Assembly: GCA_047605445.1 (NCBI GenBank)
Contig: JASGFP010000005.1
Coordinates: 1-64,000, forward strand
From: JAJXWB01 sp047605445
GTDB lineage: Bacteria; Pseudomonadota; Alphaproteobacteria; Rhizobiales; Beijerinckiaceae
Direction of reading: 5' to 3'
DNA length: 64,000 nt
Position 1 is the stretch's first letter; each line of letters starts with the position of its first letter. The position numbers and the translations under genes were made by a program. Below are positions 40,260 through 50,165 of the stretch, piece after piece. Below the pieces are notes generated by a model. That model was not told the DNA's origin. It saw nothing but the letters and a program-made list of their open reading frames with translations, and made no database searches.

Positions 40260-42500
40260 ATGTCTTTCCCGGCGATCCAGCAACAGTCCGTCGAAGGGGC
40301 GCGGGCCCATCCCGCCGCGCTCGAAGCGTCTGTCGTCGATGCGCTGGCCGAGGCGCGTTGCGGCGACCCTTTCGCCGCGCTCGGGCCGCACCTGACGCCT
40401 CAGGGCCGCATTATCCGCGTCTTCGCGCCGGGCGCGCGCGGCGTCGAAATTCTCGATGCAGTCGAGGCGCGCGTGATCGCGGCGCTCGATCTCATCGACG
40501 CGCGCGGCCTGTTCGGCGGCCTCGCGCCGGGCGACGGCGCGTATCTGCTGCGCACGATCTGGCCGGACGCCGCTTTCGTCGCCGAAGACCCGTATTCGTA
40601 TTGGGAGCTCCTGCCGGACGAGGATCTCGCGCTGTTTTCCGCCGGCTGCCATCCGAAACTCACCGACATGCTCGGCGCGCGCGAGATGCATGTTTCGGAT
40701 GCGCCCGGCGTGCGCTTCTCGATATGGGCGCCGAATGCGCGCGCCGTTTCCGTCGTCGGCGATTTCAACGGCTGGGATCGCCGTCGCCATCCGATGCGAT
40801 TGCGTCATCGCGCTGGTGTGTGGGAATTGTTCGTGCCGCGCATCGGCGCGGGCGAACGTTACAAGTTCGCGATCCTCGACCGCAACGGCGTCGAACTGCC
40901 GCTGAAGGCCGATCCCGTCGCCTTTCGCGCCGAGGCGCCGCCGGAAACCGCCTCCATCGTCGCCGCCGCGCTCGACCACGACTGGCGCGACGCGGACTGG
41001 ATGGCGTCGCGCGCGCGAAAACAGGCGCCCGAAGCGCCGATCTCGATCTACGAAGTCCATCTCGGCTCTTGGCTGCACAGGAACGGCGCCGAACTTGACT
41101 GGGACGAGGCCGCCCGCCGTCTGCCGACCTACGCCGCCGCGCTCGGCTTCACCCACATCGAACTGCTGCCGATTGCCGAACACCCGTTCCGCGGCTCGTG
41201 GGGCTATCAGCCGCTCTCGCCGTTCGCGCCGACCGCGCGCCACGGCGAACCGCAGGGCTTCGCGCGTTTCGTCGACGCCTGCCATGCAGCGGGTCTCGGC
41301 GTGATCGTCGACTGGGTGCCCGGCCATTTCCCCAACGACGCGCACGGCCTCGTGCGCTTCGACGGCACGGCGCTCTACGAGCACGAAGACCCGCGCGAGG
41401 GCCTGCATCCCGACTGGGATACGGTCATCTACAATCTCGGCCGTCGCGAGGTCCGCAATTTCCTGATCGCCAGCGCGCTTCGCTGGCTCGAGGATTTCCA
41501 TGTCGATGGCCTGCGCGTCGATGCGGTCGCCTCCATGCTCTATCGCGATTATTCGCGTGACGCCGGCGCGTGGAAGCCGAACGAATATGGCGGCCGCGAG
41601 AATCTCGAAGCCATCGACTTCCTCCGCGCGGTGAATTCGATCGTCGCCAGCCGTTGCCCCGGCGCGATCACCATTGCGGAGGAATCGACGGCCTGGCCCG
41701 GCGTGACGGCGCGCGCGGAAGAGGGCGGCCTCGGTTTTTCCTACAAATGGAACATGGGCTGGATGAATGATACGCTGCGCTACATGGCGCGCGAGCCGGT
41801 CCATCGCGGCTGGCATCACGACGAAATCACCTTCGGCATGATGTACGCTTACGCCGAAAAATTCGTGCTTGCCGTCTCGCATGACGAAGTCGTGCACGGC
41901 AAGCATGCGCTGCTCGACAAGATGCCCGGCGACGACTGGCGCAAGCGCGCCAATCTGCGCGCCTATTTCGCGCTGATGTGGACGCATCCCGGTAAGAAGC
42001 TGCTGTTCATGGGCGCGGAATTCGGCCAGCAGCGCGAATGGAGCCACGATCGGCAACTGGACTGGCATCTGTTCGACGAACCCGCCCACGCCGGCCTCGT
42101 CGCGCTGGTGCGCGATCTCAACGCCGCCTATCGCGACGAACCCGCGCTGCATATCGGCGACGCCAAGCCGGAAGGCTTCGAATGGCTCGTCGTCGATGAC
42201 AGCGACAACAGCGTCTTCGCCTACATGCGCAAGAGCGAAGGCGCGCGGCCCATAGTGGTGGCGCTCAACATGACGCCGGAGCCGCGCGCGTTTTATCGAA
42301 TAGGCGTGCCGCAGGCGGGCTTCTGGAAAGAAATCCTGAACACCGACGCCGCCTGCTACGGCGGAACCAACACCGGCAATCTCGGCGGCGCCCAGACGCG
42401 CAGCGCGCCGGCGCAGGGCCATCAGCAATCGCTCGAACTGGTGCTGCCGCCGCTCTCGGCGATTGTGCTGAGGCTCGACCATGCGGCGGAGGCGCCATGA
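40260..42500 (+). CDS. glgB: 1,4-alpha-glucan branching enzyme
   Basis: A 746-residue GH13 branching enzyme. The extra N-terminal N1 domain (residues 20-130) and CBM48 (RFSIWAPNARAVSVVGDFNGW) precede the barrel. Catalytic residues are in GLRVDAVASMLYRDYSR (Asp), TIAEESTAWPG (Glu) and VLAVSHDEVVHGK (Asp). The start at 40260 was preferred over a GTG at 40209 because MSFPAIQQ looks like a natural terminus, although no strong ribosome binding site is visible. It overlaps malQ by four bases. Confidence 0.93.
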   Translation: MSFPAIQQQSVEGARAHPAALEASVVDALAEARCGDPFAALGPHLTPQGRIIRVFAPGARGVEILDAVEARVIAALDLIDARGLFGGLAPGDGAYLLRTIWPDAAFVAEDPYSYWELLPDEDLALFSAGCHPKLTDMLGAREMHVSDAPGVRFSIWAPNARAVSVVGDFNGWDRRRHPMRLRHRAGVWELFVPRIGAGERYKFAILDRNGVELPLKADPVAFRAEAPPETASIVAAALDHDWRDADWMASRARKQAPEAPISIYEVHLGSWLHRNGAELDWDEAARRLPTYAAALGFTHIELLPIAEHPFRGSWGYQPLSPFAPTARHGEPQGFARFVDACHAAGLGVIVDWVPGHFPNDAHGLVRFDGTALYEHEDPREGLHPDWDTVIYNLGRREVRNFLIASALRWLEDFHVDGLRVDAVASMLYRDYSRDAGAWKPNEYGGRENLEAIDFLRAVNSIVASRCPGAITIAEESTAWPGVTARAEEGGLGFSYKWNMGWMNDTLRYMAREPVHRGWHHDEITFGMMYAYAEKFVLAVSHDEVVHGKHALLDKMPGDDWRKRANLRAYFALMWTHPGKKLLFMGAEFGQQREWSHDRQLDWHLFDEPAHAGLVALVRDLNAAYRDEPALHIGDAKPEGFEWLVVDDSDNSVFAYMRKSEGARPIVVALNMTPEPRAFYRIGVPQAGFWKEILNTDAACYGGTNTGNLGGAQTRSAPAQGHQQSLELVLPPLSAIVLRLDHAAEAP

Positions 42501-44560
42501 GCGACGACGCGCTCCGCGCGCTGGCCGTCGAAGCCGGCTTGCAGCCCCGCTGGACCGACAACACGGGCGTCGTGCGCGATGTTTCGCCGGAAACGCTGCG
42601 CGCGGCGCTCGCTGCGCTCGGCCTGCCGGCGTGCGCCGAAGCGCAGATCGCAGATGCGCGCGCGCATCTTGCCGACGACTCGGCCGGCGCGTCCGCCGCG
42701 CCGATGATCGTCGCTCGCGCGGGCGAGCCTGCCGTCCTCGCCGGCGCCGGGCCTGGCGCGCATGCGCGCATCGAGTATGAGCTCGGCGGCGCCGCCGATC
42801 TGCGCATTGGCGACGACCGCCAGCTGCCGCCGCTCAACCGCGCCGGCTATCACCGGCTTCATCTTGCCGATCGCGAACTCACGCTCGCCATCGCGCCTGC
42901 GCAGGCGCGCACGCTGGACGAGGCCGCGCAGGGGCGCCGCATATGGGGCCTCGCCGCGCAGATCTATGGACTGCGCAGTCAAGGCGACGGCGGGGTCGGC
43001 CATTTCGGCGCCGTCGCGCAACTCGCCGAAAGCGCCGCGCGCCGTGGGGCAGATCTCGTCGCGCTCAGCCCGGCGCATGCGCTGTTTGCGGCCGACGAAC
43101 ATCACTATACGCCCTATTCGCCGTCGAGCCGCCTCTTCTACAACGCGCTCTACGCCGATCCGACCGATGTCTTCGGCCGCGAACGCGTCGCTGTCGCCGC
43201 CGCGAAGACCGGATATGGCGACAGCGACGCCGCCCTGATCGACTGGCCGCGCGCAGCTCATGCGCGCGCGGCGGTGTTGCGCGCGCTCTACGCCGATTTC
43301 TGTGCGAGCGACATGCAGGCGCTGACCGCGCTTGCCGCCGATTTTGTCGCCTTTCGCGCCGCGGGCGGCGAGGCGCTGGAAGCGCACGCCCTGTTCGAGA
43401 CGCTGCACGGCGTTGAGTTCCGGCGCGATTTCACCAAATGGAACTGGCGCGACTGGGCGCCGGATCTACGCAATCCCAATTCGCGCGCCGTCGCGAAAAT
43501 CGCACGCGAGAACGCGGGCGAGACGGGATTTCATGTCTTCGCGCAATGGCTCGTCGATCGTTCGATGGCGCGTGCGCAGGGCAGGGCGCTGGCCGCCGGC
43601 ATGCGTGTCGGCCTGCTCGCCGATCTCGCGGTCGGCATGAACGCCGGCGGCTCGCACGCCTGGGCGCGGCCCGACGACGTGCTGCTCGGCCTTTCCATCG
43701 GCGCGCCGCCGGACATGCTGGCGCCGCTCGGGCAGAACTGGGGCCTTACAACATTCTCGCCGCGCGCGCTGCGCGCCGCCGGACACGCGCCTTTCCTCGC
43801 CACATTGCGTGCGGCGTTGCGCAATGCGGGCGGCGTCCGCATCGACCACGTCATGGGTCTCGTGCGGCTCTGGCTTGTGCCCGACGGCGCCGAGGCGACC
43901 GAAGGCGTCTATCTGAACTATCCCACGGACGATCTGCTCGGTCTGCTGCGGCTGGAATCGCGCCGCCACAACGCCGTCGTCATCGGCGAGGATCTCGGCA
44001 CGGTTCCGCATGGCCTGCGCGAACGTCTCGCGCGCGAAGGCGTCGCTGGATTGCGCGTGCTGCAATTTGAACGGAGCCACGATCGTTTCAATCCGCCCGA
44101 CTGGTACCCCGCGACCGCCGTCGCCATGACGGCGACGCACGACACGGCGACGATCGAGGGCTGGTGGCGCGGCGCCGACATAGAGGCGCGCGCCGCGCTC
44201 GCGCAATTGCCGCCGGGCCGCACCGGCGAAGATTGCGCGCACGAACGCGCCAGCGAACGCGACATGGCCTGGCGCGCCTTCGTCGAAGCGCATGTGGCGG
44301 ACGGCGCGCCGCCGCGGGCCGACGAGCCGGAGAAGGCGCTCGCCGCCGCCGCGCGTTTCGTCGCGCAGACGCCGGCCGCGCTCGCCATCCTGCCGCTGGA
44401 AGATGCTCTGGGTCTGCAGGACCAGCCGAACCTGCCGGGCACAACGACCGAATATCCGAACTGGCGCCGCCGCTATCCGGGCGATGCGGCTTCGATGCTC
44501 GATGAAGAAAATGTGGCCGCCCGTCTCGCGGATTTCGATGCGCGCCGGCGCGTCGCCTGA
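42497..44560 (+). CDS. malQ: 4-alpha-glucanotransferase (amylomaltase)
   Basis: A 687-residue GH77 enzyme with the long proteobacterial N-terminal domain (about 135 residues). Catalytic motifs are GVRIDHVMGLVRLWLVP (nucleophile Asp), VVIGEDLGTVP (acid Glu) and MTATHDTATIEGWW (Asp). It disproportionates maltodextrins, recycling the short chains left by GlgP and GlgX. It is coupled to glgB by an ATGA overlap, so glgA-glgB-malQ is one operon. It is convergent with the small coiled-coil gene. Confidence 0.93.
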   Translation: MSDDALRALAVEAGLQPRWTDNTGVVRDVSPETLRAALAALGLPACAEAQIADARAHLADDSAGASAAPMIVARAGEPAVLAGAGPGAHARIEYELGGAADLRIGDDRQLPPLNRAGYHRLHLADRELTLAIAPAQARTLDEAAQGRRIWGLAAQIYGLRSQGDGGVGHFGAVAQLAESAARRGADLVALSPAHALFAADEHHYTPYSPSSRLFYNALYADPTDVFGRERVAVAAAKTGYGDSDAALIDWPRAAHARAAVLRALYADFCASDMQALTALAADFVAFRAAGGEALEAHALFETLHGVEFRRDFTKWNWRDWAPDLRNPNSRAVAKIARENAGETGFHVFAQWLVDRSMARAQGRALAAGMRVGLLADLAVGMNAGGSHAWARPDDVLLGLSIGAPPDMLAPLGQNWGLTTFSPRALRAAGHAPFLATLRAALRNAGGVRIDHVMGLVRLWLVPDGAEATEGVYLNYPTDDLLGLLRLESRRHNAVVIGEDLGTVPHGLRERLAREGVAGLRVLQFERSHDRFNPPDWYPATAVAMTATHDTATIEGWWRGADIEARAALAQLPPGRTGEDCAHERASERDMAWRAFVEAHVADGAPPRADEPEKALAAAARFVAQTPAALAILPLEDALGLQDQPNLPGTTTEYPNWRRRYPGDAASMLDEENVAARLADFDARRRVA

Positions 44561-44567
44561 CGCCGCC

Positions 44568-44798
44568 TCACTCCGTGTCGGCGTCCTCGCGCGCCCAGGA
44601 AAACTCCCGCTCGACCTGTTCGTAGGCGCGCGCCGTTGCGTAGGCGAGCTTGAAATAGCGTCCCGTCGCTATGATTTCCGCGAGGCGCTCGCGCTCCTCG
44701 TACATGGCCTCGAGCCGTTCGACGCGCCGGCGCAAATCGCGGTAACGTTCCACCCACGGACGGCGCCGCCACTCGCCCGTTTCGGGTTCTCTAGACAT
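44568..44798 (-). CDS. Small charged coiled-coil protein
   Basis: A 76-residue hydrophilic protein. The stretch VERYRDLRRRVERLEAMYEERERLAEIIAT has heptad-like spacing of Leu/Val/Met/Ile and is probably a coiled coil. The rest is Glu/Arg rich and aromatic (YFKLAYATARAYEQVEREFSW). GGGGCAG precedes the ATG at 44798. The frame is open 37 codons further, but without coding character. I do not recognise a family. Confidence 0.6.
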   Translation of the reverse strand: MSREPETGEWRRRPWVERYRDLRRRVERLEAMYEERERLAEIIATGRYFKLAYATARAYEQVEREFSWAREDADTE

Positions 44799-45029
44799 TT
44801 CTGCCCCACGCGTCCGAATGTCATGCGATGATATGGTTCGCATGGCGATTGTCGAAGGAATTGCCTCAAAACAGCTGAAATTGAGACAATCAAATCTCGC
44901 GCGAAACATTAATGGTCATTATCGATTGCATGTTTTCGCGCGTTGGCGCTCCGGTCGCGATGGAAGGACAGTCGGCGCGGCTGTCGAAGTCTGGACCACG
45001 AGCGTGGCGAGGAGATCCGGAGATTTCGA

Positions 45030-47588
45030 ATGCAGCGGGCCGCTGACAGCAATATCAATGCAGGCGGGATAGCGCCCGTATTCTGGCGCGTCCCGCTCGC
45101 CGGTCTTCTCGCGGAACTGACGACATCGGCCGCCGGTCTCACGTCGGCGGAAGCAGCGCGGCGGCTGCAGACATTTGGGCCCAACGCATTCGAGAAGCGC
45201 CCGCGCTTCGTGGCGCTGCGCAAGATCGCGCGCAAGGCGTCCGAGCCACTGGTTCTCATTCTTGCGGCGGCTGCGGCGGTGTCGGCAGCGACTGGCGATC
45301 GCACCGGCTTTGTCACCATCGTGACCATTCTGGCCATGTCGATCGCCATCGACGTCGTGCAGGAGGTGCGCGCGGAATCCGCCGCTGACGCCCTGAGAAA
45401 GTCCGTCGCCGTCCATGCCGACGCCTTGCGCGACGGCGCGCTGGTCTCCGTGCCGACGCGCCTGCTCGCGCCGGGCGACGTCGTCGAGCTCAGGGCAGGC
45501 GACATCGTGCCGGCCGACGGCGTCGTGATCGAGGCGCGCGACCTTTTCGTCAATCAGGCGCTGCTGACCGGCGAACCCTACCCCGTCGAGAAGACGATCG
45601 CGCCCGCGCAGACAGACGATCTCAACGACGCCACGAACGGCCTGTTCATGGGCGCATCCGTCGTCTCCGGCAAGGGGCGTATGCTGATCGTGCGCACCGG
45701 CGCGGCGACGCAGATGGGCGATATCGCGACGGCGCTCGGCGTCAGCGAGCCGCCAACGGCGTTCGAGCGTTCGATGCGCGATTTCGGCCGTCTGGTCGTG
45801 CGGCTGACGAGCATTCTGGTTTTCGTTGTCCTTCTCGCGCACATCGCCTTCCAGCGGCCTCTGCTTGAATCGTTCCTGTTCGCTCTGGCGCTCGCCGTAG
45901 GCCTCACGCCCGAACTGCTGCCGATGATCATGACGGTGTCTCTGTCACGCGGCGCGATGCGGCTTGCGAAGGCGGGCGTCATCGTCAAGCGCCTGCCGGC
46001 CATTCACAATCTCGGCGCGATGAACGTGCTGTGCACGGACAAGACCGGGACCTTGACCGAGGCCCGCATCGATCTCGTGCGCGCAATCCGCGAGGACGGC
46101 GCCGACGACGATTATGTGTTCGAACTCGTCTGGCTCAACAGCAAATTCGAAACGGGATTGCGCAGCCCGATGGACGACGCGGTTCTCGCCCGTCCCGAGC
46201 CGGCCGACGCGACGCAATGGCGCAAGATTGACGAGGTTCCCTTCGATTTCGAACGCCGGCGCGTATCCGTTTTGCTCGAGAAAGAGGGCGCGCGGCTGCT
46301 GATCGCCAAGGGCGCGCCGGAAGACGTGCTCGCCCATTGCACGCATGTCGAAACGCGCGACCATGTCGTCAGCCCGCTCGACGGCGCCGCGCGCGCGCGG
46401 CTGCTGGCGTTGCACGATTCCTTTGCCGCAGACGGCATGCGGCTGCTTGCCGTCGCCTGGCGCGCGATGGCCGCGGACGCGACGTCCTGTCATATCGAGG
46501 ATGAAGACAAGCTGGTTTTCGCGGGCTACGCGGCCTTTCTCGATCCGCCCAAGGCGAGCGCCGCCGATGCGCTGACGAAGCTTGCAGCGACCGGCGTCGC
46601 AGTGAAGGTCGTCTCAGGTGACAACGAACTGGTCGTCCGCCATCTCGCGCGCTCGATAGGCCTCGACGCCGAGAGCTTTCTGACGGGCGCGCAGATCGGC
46701 AAGATGGATGATGCCGCGCTGGCGGCGGCGGCGCAGCGCACGAGTCTGTTCTGCCGGGTCAGCCCCGCGCAGAAGACGCGGGTCATCCAGTCGTTGCAGG
46801 CGCGCGGCGCGACCGTTGGCTATGTTGGCGACGGCGTCAACGACGCCCCCTCGCTGCATGCCGCCGATGTAGGCATATCCGTCGAAAGCGCGGTCGACGT
46901 CGCCAAGCAGGCCGCCGACATGATCCTGACGCAGCCGGACCTGCACATACTCGCCGAGGCCGCGGTCGAGGGTCGGCGGACCTTCGTCAACATCTCGAAA
47001 TATCTGCTGATGGGCACGAGCTCCAACTTCGGCAATATGCTGTCCATGGCGGCGGCCTCGCTGCTGCTGCCGTTCCTGCCGATGCTGCCGGTCCAGATAC
47101 TCGTCAACAATCTGATCTACGACGTCTCCGAACTCGGCATTCCCTTCGACCGGGTCGCGGCCGCCGAGACCGCGGCGCCGCAGGTCTGGGATATCGAGGC
47201 GCTCAAGCGATTCACTTTCGTCATGGGCGCAGTCAGCTCGCTGTTCGATCTCGCGACGTTCTATATCCTGCTGCGCGTGTTCCACGCGGACGAGACGATG
47301 TTCCGCACTGCCTGGTTCGTCGAATCCATGGCGACGCAGATACTCGTCATCTTCATTATCCGGTCTCGCGGGCGATTGTTTGCGAGTCTGCCGCATCCGG
47401 CTCTCGTCGCCTCGTCTCTCGGCGCGCTGGCCGTCGCGCTCGCCCTGCCATTCACGCCGGTCGGCGGCTGGCTGTCCTTCGCGCCGCTTCCCGCGCACAT
47501 CATCGCGTCGATCGTGGCGATCGTCGGCGCCTATCTCGCCGCCGCATGGTTCGCCCGGCGATGGGCGCGGCCCGTCATCGCCGCGTGA
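45030..47588 (+). CDS. mgtA: MgtA/MgtB-type magnesium P-type ATPase
   Basis: An 852-residue P-type ATPase. Phosphorylation motif CTDKTGTLT, actuator motif LLTGEPYPVEK, nucleotide-domain KGAPEDVL, hinge VGYVGDGVNDAPSL, and helix-4 motif AVGLTPELLPMI. The C-terminal NNLIYDVSELGIPFDRV is characteristic of P3B magnesium importers. About ten membrane helices are seen. The start at 45030 follows GGAGATCCGGAGA. No Mg-sensing leader can be made out in the 231-base gap upstream. It moves Mg2+ inward at ATP cost. Confidence 0.9.
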   Translation: MQRAADSNINAGGIAPVFWRVPLAGLLAELTTSAAGLTSAEAARRLQTFGPNAFEKRPRFVALRKIARKASEPLVLILAAAAAVSAATGDRTGFVTIVTILAMSIAIDVVQEVRAESAADALRKSVAVHADALRDGALVSVPTRLLAPGDVVELRAGDIVPADGVVIEARDLFVNQALLTGEPYPVEKTIAPAQTDDLNDATNGLFMGASVVSGKGRMLIVRTGAATQMGDIATALGVSEPPTAFERSMRDFGRLVVRLTSILVFVVLLAHIAFQRPLLESFLFALALAVGLTPELLPMIMTVSLSRGAMRLAKAGVIVKRLPAIHNLGAMNVLCTDKTGTLTEARIDLVRAIREDGADDDYVFELVWLNSKFETGLRSPMDDAVLARPEPADATQWRKIDEVPFDFERRRVSVLLEKEGARLLIAKGAPEDVLAHCTHVETRDHVVSPLDGAARARLLALHDSFAADGMRLLAVAWRAMAADATSCHIEDEDKLVFAGYAAFLDPPKASAADALTKLAATGVAVKVVSGDNELVVRHLARSIGLDAESFLTGAQIGKMDDAALAAAAQRTSLFCRVSPAQKTRVIQSLQARGATVGYVGDGVNDAPSLHAADVGISVESAVDVAKQAADMILTQPDLHILAEAAVEGRRTFVNISKYLLMGTSSNFGNMLSMAAASLLLPFLPMLPVQILVNNLIYDVSELGIPFDRVAAAETAAPQVWDIEALKRFTFVMGAVSSLFDLATFYILLRVFHADETMFRTAWFVESMATQILVIFIIRSRGRLFASLPHPALVASSLGALAVALALPFTPVGGWLSFAPLPAHIIASIVAIVGAYLAAAWFARRWARPVIAA

Positions 47589-47686
47589 ACCGGCCATGCC
47601 GCTCGCGGCGACCGGTTGCGACTGCCCGTTCGTAGCGGCGCCATCGGACGATCCGCGATCGCGGCTTCCGCGCGCAACTGAATTGC

Positions 47687-49033
47687 TCAGAAATAGCGCC
47701 ACCAGATGTAGAGATGGCTGATCGCCACCGAGACCAGCATCATCGGGAAGGCGTAGAGCGTATATTTCACGAAGCTGAAGGAGACTCCGTTGCGCTCGGC
47801 GATGCCGGCGACGGTGAGATTGGCCGACGCGCCGATCAGCGTGCCGTTGCCGCCAAGGCACGCGCCGAGCGACAGCGCCCACCATAGCGGCTGGATTGCA
47901 TCGGGGCCGCCGAACGCCGGCGCCATGTTCTTGATCAGCGGGATCATCGTTGCGACGAAGGGAATGTTGTCGACGATCGCCGACAGGATCGCCGAGGCCC
48001 AGAGGATGGCGAAGGCGGTTCTCGGCAGCGAGCCGCCGGTCGCTTCTGTCAGCTTCGTCGCCGCAAGCGACAGAAGTCCGTTCGCTTCCACGCCTTTCAC
48101 GACGATGAAGAGGCCGACGAAGAAGAAGATCGTGATCCATTCCACATCGGAGAAAGTCGAATGGATGTTCTCGGCGGCCTTTTCGTTGTGATGCTCCCAA
48201 TTATCGAGCAGCATCAGCACGGCGGCGCCGAACATGGCGATGGTCGCGGGCTCCAGGTGGAGGGGATGGGCGACAACGAATCCGAGGATGACGCCGCCGA
48301 TCACGATCAGCGACTGGCGTAGGAGGGTCCAGTCCGTGATGCTGTCGACGGCGCGCATCGCCATGATATGGGCTTCGTGCTCGGGCGAAGAATGCATCGC
48401 GCGGCCCCACAAAGCATGGATCATCGCCGTTTGAACCGTCAGTACGACGACGATGACCGGCGCGAGATGGAAGACGAAGGCGTTGAAATCGAGGCCGGCG
48501 AGCGAGCCGATCAGGATGTTCGGGGGATCGCCGATCAATGTCGCCGTGCCGCCGATGTTGGAGGCCATGATTTCGGCGAAGAGGAAGGGATAGACGGGAA
48601 CGTTCAGCTCTTTGACGATTGCGAGCGTCACGGGCACGATGAGCAGCACCGTTGTCACATTGTCGAGCAGCGCGGAAAGCAACGCGGTCGCAATTTGCAG
48701 CAGCAGCAGCACACGGCCCGGGTGCGCGCGCGCGACCTGCGCGGCGCGGATCGCGACGTACTGGAACATGCCCGACCGGCGCGAGATCGACACCAGGATC
48801 ATCATGCCGGTTAGAAGGCCGATGGTGTTGAAGTCGATCCCCTTGATCGCCTCGTCCTGCGTCAGCAGGCCGGCGATCACCATGAGACAGGCGCCCACCA
48901 GCGCCACGATCGAGCGATTGACCTTTTCCGAAATGATGACGGCGTAGGTCGTCGCCAGAACGATGGTCGAGGCGACCATCGGGCTCATGCCGAAAATCGT
49001 CGCCGCATTCGCCCCGCCCGCCATGCCGTTCAT
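47687..49033 (-). CDS. ArsB/NhaD-type (SLC13-like) permease
   Basis: A 448-residue membrane protein with about 11-12 helices. Family motifs are SALLDNVTTVLLIVPV, ASNIGGTATLIGDPPNILIG and, in the second half, SAIVDNIPFVATMIPL and GACLGGNGTLIGASAN, an inverted-repeat layout. Members include Na+/H+ antiporters, arsenite permeases and the P-protein group. The substrate is not clear from sequence; no ars genes are close. It is convergent with mgtA. Confidence 0.88.
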   Translation of the reverse strand: MNGMAGGANAATIFGMSPMVASTIVLATTYAVIISEKVNRSIVALVGACLMVIAGLLTQDEAIKGIDFNTIGLLTGMMILVSISRRSGMFQYVAIRAAQVARAHPGRVLLLLQIATALLSALLDNVTTVLLIVPVTLAIVKELNVPVYPFLFAEIMASNIGGTATLIGDPPNILIGSLAGLDFNAFVFHLAPVIVVVLTVQTAMIHALWGRAMHSSPEHEAHIMAMRAVDSITDWTLLRQSLIVIGGVILGFVVAHPLHLEPATIAMFGAAVLMLLDNWEHHNEKAAENIHSTFSDVEWITIFFFVGLFIVVKGVEANGLLSLAATKLTEATGGSLPRTAFAILWASAILSAIVDNIPFVATMIPLIKNMAPAFGGPDAIQPLWWALSLGACLGGNGTLIGASANLTVAGIAERNGVSFSFVKYTLYAFPMMLVSVAISHLYIWWRYF

Positions 49034-49096
49034 CCCGTTCGCTGTTTGAGCGGACGATGGCCTATCGGAGACGGCGCCGCAACCCGCGCCCGCGCT

Positions 49097-50131
49097 TCAC
49101 GGGATCAGCAGAACCTTGCCGAGATTGCCGCGGCTCTGGATGAATTCATGCGCCGCGCCGGCCTCGTCGAAGGAGAACGTTCGGGCGATCTGCGGTTTGA
49201 CGACGCCCTGTTTCCACAGGTCGAGAATGGCGTCGAACCAGCCGGCGATCCGCTCGGTCTGGTCCCACATATGGCCGACGTTGACGCCGAACACGCCCTT
49301 GTTGGCGTTCATCAGCGTGACCGGATTGAACTGCAGCCAGGGCGTCTGAAGGGCGAAGGAAAGCATGGCGAGCGGGCGGCGCGTGCGCCCCGTCGCCATC
49401 GACGATGCGCCGAACATGCCGAGCCGCCCGGTGGGCGCCAGAATACGGAAGCCCTTCTTCACGCTCTCGCCGCCGACAGCGTCGAGAATGAGCTCGACGC
49501 CGCGTCCCCCGGTGATTTCCATCGTGCGTTTCTCGAAATCCTCGCGCGTGTAGTCGATCAGGTGATCGACGCCGAGCGCGCGCAGAGCGGCGTGCTTGCC
49601 CGCCGAGGCCGTGCCGATGACGGTCGCTTCGATATGCTTGGCAAGCTGCGTCGCTGCAATGCCGACGCCGCCGCCGGCGGAATGGACGAGCATCGTCTCG
49701 CCCTTCTTGAGCCCGCCCATGGCGACCACGAGCTGCCATGCCGTGATGTAATTGACCGGCAGCGCCGCGCCGTCCGCGGCGCTCATGCCATCCGGACGCG
49801 CGAAAATCTGGGCCTGCGGCGCGCAGACGACATCCGAATAGCCGCCGAACCGCGTCATCGCGATAACCTCGCGCCCGATCCATGCGGCGTCGACCCCGGC
49901 GCCGACGGCGTCGATCCTTCCCGCAATCTCGTAGCCCGGCACGACGGGGATCGGCGGCAGGTCGGGATAGAGGCCGAGCCGTCCCATGATGTCTGCGAAA
50001 TTGACGCCGCTCGCGGCCACGCGCACGCGCATTTCGCCGGCGCCGGGCGAGGGGTCGGGCGCCTCCTTCACCCTCAGAACGTCGGGCGCGCCGAATTTCT
50101 CGATCCAGATCTGTCTCACGCGCGCCTCCAT
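49097..50131 (-). CDS. Zinc-free NADPH:quinone oxidoreductase-like MDR protein
   Basis: A 344-residue MDR protein with a GroES-like N domain (SGVNFADIMGRLGLYPDLPPIPVVPGYEIAG) and the cofactor motif LVHSAGGGVGIAATQLAKHI. The structural zinc cysteines are absent. The middle region (FDAVGG-type: LILDAVGGESVKKGFRILAP) and long C-terminal loop resemble VAT-1/quinone reductase proteins. It would reduce quinones or enones with NADPH. It is a single gene, upstream of the ArsB/NhaD-type permease gene on the same strand. Confidence 0.87.
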   Translation of the reverse strand: MEARVRQIWIEKFGAPDVLRVKEAPDPSPGAGEMRVRVAASGVNFADIMGRLGLYPDLPPIPVVPGYEIAGRIDAVGAGVDAAWIGREVIAMTRFGGYSDVVCAPQAQIFARPDGMSAADGAALPVNYITAWQLVVAMGGLKKGETMLVHSAGGGVGIAATQLAKHIEATVIGTASAGKHAALRALGVDHLIDYTREDFEKRTMEITGGRGVELILDAVGGESVKKGFRILAPTGRLGMFGASSMATGRTRRPLAMLSFALQTPWLQFNPVTLMNANKGVFGVNVGHMWDQTERIAGWFDAILDLWKQGVVKPQIARTFSFDEAGAAHEFIQSRGNLGKVLLIP

Positions 50132-50165
50132 TGACGGGCGATCGTCGCGCGGCCCGGGCGCTGCG

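Noticed and set aside
39882..42482. 866-codon minus-strand frame over glgA-glgB
   Set aside because: Shadow of two well-defined glycogen genes; no motif.
44799..45029. Mg2+-sensing leader upstream of mgtA
   Set aside because: The gap is AT-rich in its first half, but I could not find the M-box core or a clear terminator/antiterminator pair.
44818..45072. 84-codon plus-strand frame upstream of mgtA
   Set aside because: It overlaps the mgtA start in another frame, has no good ribosome binding site, and its second half copies the reverse frame of the mgtA start region. Codon use does not look like its neighbours.
47588..47617. Hairpin after mgtA (AACCGG...CCGGTT with inner GCCGC/GCGGC) as a terminator
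   Set aside because: The stem is interrupted and no U-run follows. I did not call it, although some Rho-independent pausing is possible.
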